Positions 1 through 6,544 of a stretch of 14,584 nt of DNA are shown here, one piece after another. Numbering within the stretch: position 1 is the stretch's first letter; each line of letters starts with the position of its first letter. The translations under genes were made by a program, and so were the position numbers. The DNA comes from Bacteroidota bacterium (GTDB lineage: Bacteria; Bacteroidota; Bacteroidia; Flavobacteriales; Weeksellaceae). The notes beneath the pieces are model-generated. The model saw only the letters and a program-made list of their open reading frames with translations. It did not search any database and was not told where the DNA came from. The stretch covers positions 1 to 14,584 of the forward strand of contig JAFAAJ010000041.1 in the NCBI GenBank assembly GCA_023426625.1, written 5' to 3'.

Positions 1-251
1 GGTTTTTCGGGGTTTATATTAAACCGCAACCCGTAACCCTAAGAGCTTAAATGTTTTTGCCTCCTGAAAAGAGGTCTTAGAATATTCCTGAAACTGACTA
101 TTCAAATTTACGATACATGAAACAGGTTTTTTATGACCATGGTCATAAAGAGCAGTATTTTAAGAGGTTATTTGTTTTTTTTTAGGTCAAAAAGAACTCT
201 ACTCTGGAATATCTAACCTTTTGTTGTATAAATTGAAGTGTTCACTTTTCA
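1..251. other. Left-edge intergenic stretch with a 20-bp palindrome
   Basis: No complete gene is visible. A plus-strand frame open from the left edge ends at a TAA at 48-50 and reads FFGVYIKPQPVTLRA. It could be the tail of a gene starting outside the window, but 15 residues are too few to call. A perfect 20-bp palindrome sits at 130-149. A T-run follows at about 173-184, just beyond the end of the minus-strand outer-membrane gene. A small inverted repeat (AAGTG-tt-CACTT, 236-247) lies directly after that gene's stop codon and is too weak to call a terminator. Confidence 0.5.
130..149. repeat. Perfect 20-bp palindrome, operator-like
   Basis: TTTATGACCATGGTCATAAA equals its own reverse complement over all 20 bases. 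It has no loop and no T-run on the correct side for a terminator, so a dimeric-protein binding site is the simpler reading. It lies about 100 bp beyond the 3' end of the minus-strand outer-membrane gene and faces whatever gene lies off the left edge. The target gene and the binding protein are unknown. Confidence 0.5.
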
Positions 252-2048
252 TCAATATCCAAAATTCACAAAATGCGGGATATCGGTTCCAAAATTATTC
301 ATTGGGAGAAGATTATTTCTATTGCTGTTAAAATCAAAAACAGAATTATTATCAAATGGAACCCTTGGATAGTAAGTAAATGAAACCTGAATCCTGTTGA
401 AAACTAGATAAGGATTGTTGATCAAAACCCCAATTCCGACCTTGGTATTTGCATTTGTTTTCAAAAGTTTATCATCCGGCAATCCCAGCCAACCTACTGC
501 TCCTGTGATATAAGGACTGAAATGAAAATTTTTCCATGTTTTGTTGACAAACAACTGTAACTGATATCTTAAAACGAGTTTTTTTGTTCCTATGTAATCA
601 CCGTTATAAACAGGGAACTCATCTGATGATGAAAGGTTGATCCTGTCTTTGTAAGAAAAATTATGTTGAGGATTTCCCAATGCTAAAGTCGGGGAAAAGA
701 AATGTCTTGCTTTGGCAAATTTCCAATCCATAAGGTTGGTAAAATACATTCCGTCAAATCGAAAAGATTCTCTGTTTTGGCTGTCTTCATTAAAAAATCT
801 CCCAAACTGAGCTTTCACACTAAAATATCCGATCTTAATAAAACTTCCATAAGACGCAGAGATCCCTGCATACGGAATTGCTTTTTCGCTTCTCGACAGA
901 AATCCTGCTGTGAAATTCGCAGTAGTACCATACGCGATGTCTTCCGGCAAATCATACTGAAAAATATTCTTCTCAACAGAAAATTTCCTTTGAGTAAAAC
1001 CTGCAGACATCAAAAAACTGCTGTATGAAGAGAAATATTGATATTGGTCGATCTCCGGATTGTCTTTGTATTGATAATTTTGAAACCTCCCTATCAATGC
1101 GATGTTGCTTGAGTTTCTTTCACTCGGATGAGACGAAACAGGGATTTGATAACCTCCCCAAAGATCCTGTCTGTAAACTTTGATCTGTACTTCAGGAAAG
1201 GCCGTATCCATTTCCACAGGCAGTATGACATTCCGCATAAAATATTCAAAAGTGAAACCTCCCGCCCATTTCGTTAAAGGTGAGAAAAAGTCTCTTTTGA
1301 CATTGAAATTGATCAATTCATTTCTAAAAAAATCTCTTTCCGCTAAAACCTGTGCATTGATGTAAGTTCCATAAAGATTATACGCCGTATAACTTCCCAA
1401 CACATAGTCCTGTTTCTCCTTCGAATCGTTTCTGTAAAGAAGACTTAGCTCATGCCCCAATCCCAATACATTTTCTTCCGTTACCCCCAGTCCGATCTTA
1501 CTTCCGGAATAGCTGAGTCTCGGTTTAAGGCTCCATGAATCGAGAACTTTCACCACGACATCAATGGAATCTCCTGCAGAAGTATAATCCGACACACTGA
1601 TATTTACCCTGTTGACAAACGGCATTTCCCTCAATAAACGCTCGGATTCATACAACTTTTGTGCATTATATTCTTCACCTTCTTTGAACAGTAAATAATT
1701 ATGAACCGTGGAAATTCTTGTGTTGCAGTGTAAGTGATTGGCAAACCAGTCGTACCATCTGGATTTTTCTTTTTTATATTTCGAATCATATCCAAACGGA
1801 TCTATGGTTTCTATGCTGATCTTGCGGATGTATTTCCCGTTGTAAGTTTCCTGTGCCTGCTTTTCGGTTCTTGTTTTTACCGAAGCCGAGTCAGCTTCTC
1901 TACGAAAAATGAACCTGTGAAGAAATTTGGTGAACTTCCTTTTGTCTGAAAACTCTTCTATTTTATAATATAGCGAATCTTTCTTTTCCTGTGCATGAGA
2001 AAAGACAAAGCCTAATAGAAAAACAACAATAAGTATAAATTTTTTCAT
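252..2048 (-). CDS. Omp85/BamA-like outer membrane beta-barrel protein with POTRA-like region
   Basis: This is probably an outer-membrane beta-barrel protein of the Omp85 superfamily, acting in outer-membrane protein or lipid handling. Starting at ATG 2046-2048 gives 598 aa opening with a clean signal peptide (MKKFILIVVFLLGFVFSHA, probable cleavage before Q20). Longer starts at 2063 and 2111 would put polar residues ahead of the signal peptide and are less likely. Residues about 70-170 look like a POTRA domain: GKYIRKISIETIDPFG, then YNAQKLYESERLLREMPFV, then DVVVKVLDSWSLKP. The rest, about 180-598, is rich in alternating aromatic and polar strands and ends in an aromatic residue (VNFGY), as beta-barrels do. 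It stands alone on the minus strand with richer GC than the genes to its right, consistent with resident chromosome. The exact subfamily and substrate cannot be read from the sequence. Confidence 0.75.
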   Translation of the reverse strand: MKKFILIVVFLLGFVFSHAQEKKDSLYYKIEEFSDKRKFTKFLHRFIFRREADSASVKTRTEKQAQETYNGKYIRKISIETIDPFGYDSKYKKEKSRWYDWFANHLHCNTRISTVHNYLLFKEGEEYNAQKLYESERLLREMPFVNRVNISVSDYTSAGDSIDVVVKVLDSWSLKPRLSYSGSKIGLGVTEENVLGLGHELSLLYRNDSKEKQDYVLGSYTAYNLYGTYINAQVLAERDFFRNELINFNVKRDFFSPLTKWAGGFTFEYFMRNVILPVEMDTAFPEVQIKVYRQDLWGGYQIPVSSHPSERNSSNIALIGRFQNYQYKDNPEIDQYQYFSSYSSFLMSAGFTQRKFSVEKNIFQYDLPEDIAYGTTANFTAGFLSRSEKAIPYAGISASYGSFIKIGYFSVKAQFGRFFNEDSQNRESFRFDGMYFTNLMDWKFAKARHFFSPTLALGNPQHNFSYKDRINLSSSDEFPVYNGDYIGTKKLVLRYQLQLFVNKTWKNFHFSPYITGAVGWLGLPDDKLLKTNANTKVGIGVLINNPYLVFNRIQVSFTYYPRVPFDNNSVFDFNSNRNNLLPMNNFGTDIPHFVNFGY

Positions 2049-2111
2049 CAAGGAACGTTTCATCAAAATCTGTGATATCAATTTGCAGACCAAAATCGAG
2101 GAAATTTCCAT

Positions 2112-2402
2112 CCAAAAAGAAAATTATTCTATCACAATGCTGTTTCCGCGAAAAATATTAACAAACAAAAAAAATACAGTTATTGCCCTATCACATGCAG
2201 GTCGGAGCGTTTTTATAATGTTAAAAAGCAATTAAAATCCGTACAAATACTGAGAGAAAAATTTCCGGATCTATTTATTTTTGATTTTATGGCTTTCCGT
2301 AAGGAGAATAGAAATTATCTGGATAGTTTTGTGGAGGTGGGGGATTCAAAACTATATAAATTACAAGATTATGAGTTTATATTCTCCATACTTGTGTTAT
2401 AG
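2112..2402 (+). pseudogene. Stop-free frame without a usable start, possible gene remnant
   Basis: One plus-strand frame is free of stops from at least 2112 to TAG 2400-2402. Its later part reads like protein (LREKFPDLFIFDFMAF, RKENRNYLDSFVEVG, DSKLYKLQDYEF). The only in-frame ATG is at 2289, which would give a 37-aa product. The last few residues (IFSILVL) look like run-on into AT-rich sequence just before the GIY-YIG gene. I do not recognise a family. It may be the remnant of a gene cut by insertion of the accessory patch, a short real gene, or chance. The upstream part doubles as the leader of the divergent outer-membrane gene. Confidence 0.25.
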
Positions 2403-2431
2403 CCACCTAAAAACAAATAAAATTCTTTAAT

Positions 2432-3793
2432 ATGGGATTATTTGACTTTCTTAAAAAAAAGGAGTTCTCAACAATTGAAAAATTAAATACGGAATTAAAT
2501 AATTGCATAAGTTCTAAAACAGAATTGGAAATTATGCTAGATAAATATTCTTCCATTATCGAAATAGATAAAGAAGCTGAAAACCTAACTAAAAAAATTG
2601 AACAACAGAAGCAAGAGCTTAATCAACTAAATAATAAATATACAAGCGCTAAAGAAGTTTACAATAATTTAAAGCATGAGGTTTCAATATTTGAAACTAA
2701 TTTAGATTTAGCCGAATTTGGTGTATATGAACCTATTTATGATTTCGAAAAATCTGATGATTATCGGGAAGAACAAAATCGCATAATTAATCTTCAAAAG
2801 CAATTAATCCAAAATGAAAGAGCTGCAATTTCCCATACTACATGGACAGTTAATGGTAGTGAAGCACAAGGAAGAGCTGCAACTAAAAGATTCATTAAAC
2901 TAATATTAAGAGCATTTAATGGTGAAGCTGATTCTCTAATAACAAAAGTTAAGTGGAATAATATAAATCAAATTAAAGAAAGATTAAATAAGTCGTTTAA
3001 TACTCTTAATGCTCTTGGTAAGAGTCAAACAGTTGAGATAACGCATGAATATTATAATCTAAGGCTTAAAGAGTTAATTTTGGAATATGAATTCAGAGCT
3101 AAAAAGCAAAAAGAAAAAGAAGAACAGAGAGCTTTAGCTGAAGAATTAAGAGAAGAAGAGAAAGCTAAAAGAGAATATGAAAAAGCACAGAAGGAAGCAG
3201 AAAAAGAAGAGGCTTATTATCAAAAAATTCTAGAAAAAGTTAAAAGGGATTTTCAGGCACAGGTTGGAGATACTGAAGAGTTACAGAGCAAAATTACTGA
3301 GTTGGAGAAAGATCTAGAAGAAGCAAGATTAAAGAAAGAACGTGCTTTATCAATGGCACAACAAACAAAAAGGGGATATGTATATGTTATTTCAAATATC
3401 GGATCATTTGGAGAAAATGTTTACAAAATAGGAATGACACGACGTCTTGAACCAATGGATAGAGTTAGGGAACTAGGTGACGCTTCAGTTCCATTCAAAT
3501 TTGATGTACATGCAATGATATATAGTGATGAAGCAAGAACATTAGAATATGAACTACACAAATCATTTGCAGATAGAGCCATAAACTTATTTAACTTTAG
3601 AAAGGAATTCTTCAATGTAACACTGGAGGAAATCGAACAAAAAATTAAGGAATTAGGATTTGAAGCTGAATTTTCAACGATTCCTGAAGCAGAAGAATAT
3701 AATGAGACAATTGCTATTAAAGAGAAACGCAAATTAGTTGAATCGGAATCAACAATTATCGAAGAAGAAAAATATCCTGACTCATTATATTAA
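2432..3793 (+). CDS. DUF4041-type coiled-coil protein with C-terminal GIY-YIG (T5orf172) domain
   Basis: This 453-aa protein joins a coiled-coil N-terminal half to a GIY-YIG nuclease-fold domain. Residues 1-90 are heptad-rich helix. Residues about 95-215 match the DUF4041 style (YDFEKSDDYREEQ..., SEAQGRAATKRF). Residues 215-310 are a very charged helix rich in E, K and A. The GIY-YIG domain starts near 315: YVYVI 316-320, VYKIG 330-334, MTRR 335-338, DRVRELG 343-349, a likely catalytic glutamate in LEYELH 371-376, and FRKEFF 389-394. In this family the GIY-YIG motif is degenerate (YVYVI...VYKIG), but the helix Arg and Glu are kept. Such proteins are common in phages and accessory islands; their function is not settled. 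Here the gene stands alone, AT-richer than the outer-membrane and reductase genes, with no integrase beside it. The family call is confident; nuclease activity is inference. Confidence 0.8.
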   Translation: MGLFDFLKKKEFSTIEKLNTELNNCISSKTELEIMLDKYSSIIEIDKEAENLTKKIEQQKQELNQLNNKYTSAKEVYNNLKHEVSIFETNLDLAEFGVYEPIYDFEKSDDYREEQNRIINLQKQLIQNERAAISHTTWTVNGSEAQGRAATKRFIKLILRAFNGEADSLITKVKWNNINQIKERLNKSFNTLNALGKSQTVEITHEYYNLRLKELILEYEFRAKKQKEKEEQRALAEELREEEKAKREYEKAQKEAEKEEAYYQKILEKVKRDFQAQVGDTEELQSKITELEKDLEEARLKKERALSMAQQTKRGYVYVISNIGSFGENVYKIGMTRRLEPMDRVRELGDASVPFKFDVHAMIYSDEARTLEYELHKSFADRAINLFNFRKEFFNVTLEEIEQKIKELGFEAEFSTIPEAEEYNETIAIKEKRKLVESESTIIEEEKYPDSLY

Positions 3794-4006
3794 TGAATTG
3801 AGTATATTGTTTGAAATAAATTTAATAACAATTCATGATGAATTTGGAATTGATAGATATAAGAAAAATGGATTAATCATGACTTCCCAATTCATGAATT
3901 TGATCTCCTCAAATAAAAGATATAACAGTCCCAACCTCATATTTTTTGATCTAATTTAGTTTTTATATAAGAACATCTTAACAACATTACTTATAAATAG
4001 ATTTTT
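3794..4006. other. Intergenic stretch with two related palindromes
   Basis: AT-rich spacer between the GIY-YIG gene and the lipoprotein gene. It carries AATTCATgATGAATT (3830-3844) and AATTCATGAATT (3889-3900). The two copies continue identically (ATTTG) apart from a three-base insertion in the first, so they look like a diverged duplicated site. Function is unknown; they may bind a regulator or act in transcription termination. No credible gene is present. Confidence 0.4.
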
Positions 4007-4447
4007 ATGAAAAATTTTATAATCATTCTTTTTTTATCCTTTTTTTCAGTGAGTTGTGCACAAAATTCAGAGTCTAAAAACACACAAAATAAAAATGAAG
4101 AACAAGAATTCACTGAAGTTAGTTTTGATGATTACGACATTTCAATGTTAAGATTAATTGTAAATCCTGAAAAATATCATAATAAAACTGTTCAAATAAT
4201 TGGTTATCTAAATCTTGAATTTGAAGGGAATGCTATTTATTTTCACAAAGAAGATTATGAGAATGGCTCTTCAAGAAATGGAATGTGGGTTTCATTTAGT
4301 GATGAAATATCTACAAAGAAAGATTTAAAAAAATATAACAAAAAATATGTAATTATTGTAGGAAAATTTGACATGAACGCTAAAGGACATATGAGCATGT
4401 TTGGTGGTTCTCTAAAAAATATATCCAGACTAGACGAATGGAAATAA
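4007..4447 (+). CDS. Small lipoprotein of an uncharacterised conserved family
   Basis: A 146-aa protein with a lipoprotein signal peptide: hydrophobic stretch 4-13, lipobox SVSC with the acylated cysteine at 17, then a polar NSESKNTQNKNEEQE linker. The mature domain (about 38-146) has the pattern MLRLIVNPEKYHNKTVQIIGY, LNLEFEGNAIYFHKEDYENG, GMWVSF, KKYVIIVGKFDMNAKGHMSMFGGSLKNISRL. I recognise this as a widespread small-domain family, apparently beta-rich and OB-like, that usually lacks a named function. It is probably anchored in a membrane facing the periplasm. The gene stands alone, with 213 bp before it and about 137 bp after it. The start is fixed by the signal peptide. Family recognition is from memory of the motif and the fold is inferred. 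Confidence 0.65.
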   Translation: MKNFIIILFLSFFSVSCAQNSESKNTQNKNEEQEFTEVSFDDYDISMLRLIVNPEKYHNKTVQIIGYLNLEFEGNAIYFHKEDYENGSSRNGMWVSFSDEISTKKDLKKYNKKYVIIVGKFDMNAKGHMSMFGGSLKNISRLDEWK

Positions 4448-4535
4448 GTAAAGATATATTAACGTCCTACCCGACTTTTAATCAAATCTATATTGTCACC
4501 AAGCTGCGTAAAATTTGTTCAATCTCACTTCACTT

Positions 4536-4551
4536 TTTACCAAATGACAAA
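4536..4551. promoter_or_regulatory. Putative Crp/Fnr-family operator, copy 1 (own gene)
   Basis: TTTACCAAATGACAAA is a near-palindrome of form TTTRYCA-AA-TGRCAAA. It lies 33 bp before the ATG of the Crp/Fnr regulator. A near-identical copy precedes the reductase gene. Downstream, 21 bases on, is TAAATTTA (4573-4580), close to the Bacteroidota -7 element TAnnTTTG. That would place the transcription start almost at the ATG, so the message may be leaderless or nearly so. Confidence 0.55.
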
Positions 4552-4572
4552 TTTCAACTCAACAACGATTGC

Positions 4573-4580
4573 TAAATTTA
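4573..4580 (+). promoter_or_regulatory. -7-like promoter element of the Crp/Fnr gene
   Basis: TAAATTTA matches TAnnTTTG at seven of eight positions. It sits 21 bases after the palindrome, the same spacing as the -7-like element of the reductase gene. No TTG -33 element is seen at the usual distance. That would fit a promoter that relies on the bound regulator. Confidence 0.4.
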
Positions 4581-4584
4581 CCGA

Positions 4585-5154
4585 ATGGAAAAATTTATTG
4601 AATACATTTTACAGTTTGGCAATCTGAACAAGCAGCAAATTGATCTTGTCAAAAGTAAGGCATCAGAAACGATGCTACACAAAGACGACTATTATTGGGA
4701 GGCGGGAAAAACGGTTAGACAAGTTGGATTTCTTACAGAAGGCATTCTGCGGGTTTATTATTACAACAATAAAGGCGAAGAAATTACCCGTTATTTTATT
4801 GATGAGAACCATTTGATCCTATCCGGAAATACGATTGATGAACTATACACCCCTTCTGAATATTTGTCGGCGATTACAGATTGTAAACTGGTTGTTTTTT
4901 CAAGACCCGACTGGAAGGAACTCTCCGAAACCATTATTGGTTGGGATCAGATCATCCAAAAAATAATTTCAAAACATCACAGTGAAAAAATGACCCGAAG
5001 AAGCGAACTGGTTTCTCAGGACGGAACGGAACGTTATCTGGATTTTATTCAAAAATTTCCCACTCTGGTAAATCGTGTTCCTTTATCGTACATTGCTTCT
5101 TATTTGGGAATCACTCAATCTTCTTTAAGCAGAATAAGAAAAAACATCCGTTAA
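4585..5154 (+). CDS. Crp/Fnr-family transcriptional regulator
   Basis: A 189-aa one-component regulator. Residues about 20-110 form the cyclic-nucleotide-binding-like effector domain (YYWEAGKTVRQVGFLTEGILRVYY, GEEITRYFIDENHLI). The glycine pattern is kept, but no clear cAMP-binding phosphate cassette is seen, so the ligand is unknown. Residues about 110-160 are the dimerisation helix region, and 165-189 are the winged-HTH recognition part (VPLSYIASYLGITQSSLSRI). Length and layout match the many short Bacteroidota Crp/Fnr paralogues. No cysteine cluster of the Fnr type is present. The gene is followed 77 bp downstream by an aldo/keto reductase in the same direction. Both genes have the same palindrome upstream, so this protein is the obvious candidate to bind it and to regulate both genes. 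Confidence 0.85.
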   Translation: MEKFIEYILQFGNLNKQQIDLVKSKASETMLHKDDYYWEAGKTVRQVGFLTEGILRVYYYNNKGEEITRYFIDENHLILSGNTIDELYTPSEYLSAITDCKLVVFSRPDWKELSETIIGWDQIIQKIISKHHSEKMTRRSELVSQDGTERYLDFIQKFPTLVNRVPLSYIASYLGITQSSLSRIRKNIR

Positions 5155-5161
5155 ATCGCTT

Positions 5162-5177
5162 TTTGTCAAATGGCAAA
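5162..5177. promoter_or_regulatory. Putative Crp/Fnr-family operator, copy 2 (reductase gene)
   Basis: TTTGTCAAATGGCAAA is the second copy of TTTRYCAAATGRCAAA and the better palindrome of the two. It begins right after the regulator's stop codon and ends 54 bp before the reductase ATG. Its centre (5169.5) would sit about 41-43 bp before a transcription start predicted from the -7-like element at 5199-5206. That is the position of a class II activator site in Crp-type promoters. Confidence 0.55.
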
Positions 5178-5198
5178 TGATTTCATTTTTGATTGACT

Positions 5199-5206
5199 CA
5201 CCTTTG
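5199..5206 (+). promoter_or_regulatory. -7-like promoter element of the reductase gene
   Basis: CACCTTTG matches the Bacteroidota -7 motif TAnnTTTG except at its first base. It lies exactly 21 bases after the end of the palindrome, as at the regulator's own promoter. No -33 TTG is seen at normal spacing. Confidence 0.4.
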
Positions 5207-5231
5207 TAGTATTAATTTTAAAAATGAAAAA

Positions 5232-6206
5232 ATGGAATCAAGAAAATTAGGAAAAAACGGACTGGAAGTTTCTGCATTAGGTTTTGGTTGTATGGGACTG
5301 AGTTTCCCCAACGCACCAACGAAAGAGGAAAGCATACAATTGATTCGCTCAGCCGTTGAGCAGGGAATTACTTTCTTTGACACAGCACAAGGTTATGGTG
5401 ACAATGAACTTTTGGTAGGTGAAGCACTTGAACCTTTACGTAAAGACGTTGTTATAGCAACCAAATTCGGCTTTAAAGATGGTAATCTAAGATTGGGTTT
5501 AGACAGTCGGCCGGAAACTATAAAAGCCGTTGCCGAAGCTTCTTTAAAAAGATTGAAAACAGATGTAATTGACTTGTTCTACCAACACAGACCCGACCCG
5601 AATGTTCCTGTTGAAGACGTTGCCGGAACTGTAAAAGATCTGATACAGGAGGGAAAGGTTAAATATTTCGGTCTTTCGGAAGCCAATGCTGAAACCATCC
5701 GTAAAGCACACGCAGTGTTACCGGTAACTGCTCTACAAAGTGAATATTCTATGTTTTATCGTGAACCTGAAAACGAAATCATTCCGACATTAGAGGAACT
5801 GGGAATTGGTTTGGTTCCTTTCAGTCCATTAGGGAAAGGATTTTTGACAGGAACCATCAATGGAGATGTGGAACTGGATAAAGATGACCCCAGGAATATG
5901 TTACCCCGTTTCAGTAAAGAAAACAGGGCGGCAAATCAGGCATTGGTAGACTTAGTAGTTTCCATTGCAAAGGATAAAAATGCAACATCTGCACAAATTG
6001 CATTGGGCTGGTTGTTGGCTCAAAAACCTTTTATCGTACCGATTCCGGGAACATCAAAATTATCTCGTTTACAGGAGAACATTGATGCAGTCAACGTTTC
6101 ATTAACGAACGAAGACTTGAACAGGATCAACTCAGCATTAGCAACTATTAAAATTATCGGGGAACGTTATCCTGTACAATTAAAGGATATTGCTGAAAGG
6201 AAATGA
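5232..6206 (+). CDS. Aldo/keto reductase
   Basis: An NADPH-dependent oxidoreductase of the aldo/keto reductase superfamily, cytosolic, reducing aldehydes, ketones or quinones; the substrate is unknown. ATG 5232 gives 324 aa starting MESRKLGKNGLEVSALGFGC, the normal start of the family. A longer frame from 5193 would overlap the putative promoter and is rejected. The catalytic tetrad is complete: D50 and Y55 (DTAQGYG), K78 (ATKFG) and H119 (YQHRPD). The NADPH-binding end is also present (FSPLGKGFLTG and IPIPGTSKLSRLQENI). It is followed by a hairpin terminator, making a single-gene transcript or one continuing from the Crp/Fnr gene. The shared operator suggests control by the upstream regulator. 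Confidence 0.92.
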   Translation: MESRKLGKNGLEVSALGFGCMGLSFPNAPTKEESIQLIRSAVEQGITFFDTAQGYGDNELLVGEALEPLRKDVVIATKFGFKDGNLRLGLDSRPETIKAVAEASLKRLKTDVIDLFYQHRPDPNVPVEDVAGTVKDLIQEGKVKYFGLSEANAETIRKAHAVLPVTALQSEYSMFYREPENEIIPTLEELGIGLVPFSPLGKGFLTGTINGDVELDKDDPRNMLPRFSKENRAANQALVDLVVSIAKDKNATSAQIALGWLLAQKPFIVPIPGTSKLSRLQENIDAVNVSLTNEDLNRINSALATIKIIGERYPVQLKDIAERK

Positions 6207-6236
6207 GATAATACCAGACAAAATGTATCATAGATT

Positions 6237-6281
6237 AGCGTCAAGTGAAGGAAATACTTTGTTTGACGCTTTTATTTTGTT
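6237..6281 (+). terminator. Intrinsic terminator after the aldo/keto reductase
   Basis: Inverted repeat AGCGTCAA (6237-6244) with TTGACGCT (6263-6270), followed at once by the T-rich tract TTTATTTTGTT. It lies 31 bp after the reductase stop codon and closes the Crp/Fnr-reductase transcript. Confidence 0.65.
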
Positions 6282-6298
6282 ACTGATTTTGTTACTGA
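6275..6298. repeat. 12-bp tandem duplication
   Basis: TTTTGTTACTGA occurs twice head to tail (6275-6286 and 6287-6298). It overlaps the T-tract of the reductase terminator. It is most simply a replication-slippage duplication, with no function evident. Confidence 0.6.
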
Positions 6299-6321
6299 TT
6301 AAATGCTTTCAAATATTAAAA

Positions 6322-6358
6322 AAACAGCAAACCCGCTGTGGTATTGGGTTTGCTGTTT
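6322..6358 (-). terminator. Minus-strand terminator with no minus-strand gene feeding it
   Basis: Thirteen-base perfect arms (6322-6334 and 6346-6358, AAACAGCAAACCC and GGGTTTGCTGTTT) with an 11-base loop. Read on the minus strand, the hairpin is followed by seven Ts (A-run 6318-6324 on the plus strand); on the plus strand only three Ts follow. The terminator therefore mainly serves transcripts coming from the right on the minus strand, yet no minus-strand gene lies there. It may be the old terminator of a tRNA displaced by the island. Confidence 0.65.
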
Positions 6359-6371
6359 GTGACCGCAGAAG
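6359..6371 (-). other. Possible attachment-site core resembling a tRNA 3' end
   Basis: On the minus strand this reads CTTCTGCGGTCAC and runs directly into the orphan terminator. It looks like the acceptor 3' strand of a tRNA, with the T-arm consensus (GGTTCGAATCC) missing upstream. Tyrosine-recombinase islands commonly insert at tRNA 3' ends and leave such a fragment at one junction. The integrase gene starts 173 bp away, as expected for an attachment junction. Only one copy is inside the window and no complete tRNA is present, so this remains a hypothesis. Confidence 0.3.
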
Positions 6372-6544
6372 AACTACACTTAATTAATCTACTTCAATTT
6401 ATTAAATCTTAAAAACCTCTATGAATACCTTGTTTATAATGGTTTTAATTATTTTAAATTTAAGTTAATTAAAATAGCTTTCAAAATTTGGGCACAAATT
6501 TGGGCACACTTTTAGTAAATTGCAACAATAGAAAATCATAGTTT
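6372..6544. other. Integrase leader region of the island
   Basis: AT-rich non-coding stretch between the putative attachment core and the integrase start. It contains a tandem 12-bp repeat (6484-6507). No clear TAnnTTTG promoter is seen; TAAATTG (6516-6522) is the closest. No gene was found on either strand. Confidence 0.5.
6484..6507. repeat. Two exact 12-bp tandem repeats before the integrase gene
   Basis: AAATTTGGGCAC occurs twice in a row (6484-6495, 6496-6507), ending 37 bp before the integrase ATG. The position suits integrase or excisionase arm-type binding sites, or an operator controlling integrase transcription. Function is inferred from position only. Confidence 0.55.

Noticed and set aside
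3738..3959. 73-codon plus-strand frame overlapping the end of the GIY-YIG gene
   Set aside because: It overlaps the end of a well-supported gene in another frame, has low-complexity composition and no recognisable domain. Much of it is the duplicated palindrome spacer.
5193..5231. Upstream start of the aldo/keto reductase
   Set aside because: The extra 13 residues are unlike the family, and the segment contains the putative -7 element. The family normally starts at the chosen methionine.
6190..6387. 65-codon plus-strand frame after the reductase gene
   Set aside because: It runs through both the reductase terminator and the orphan minus-strand terminator, including the 12-bp tandem duplication. 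It is not plausible as a gene.
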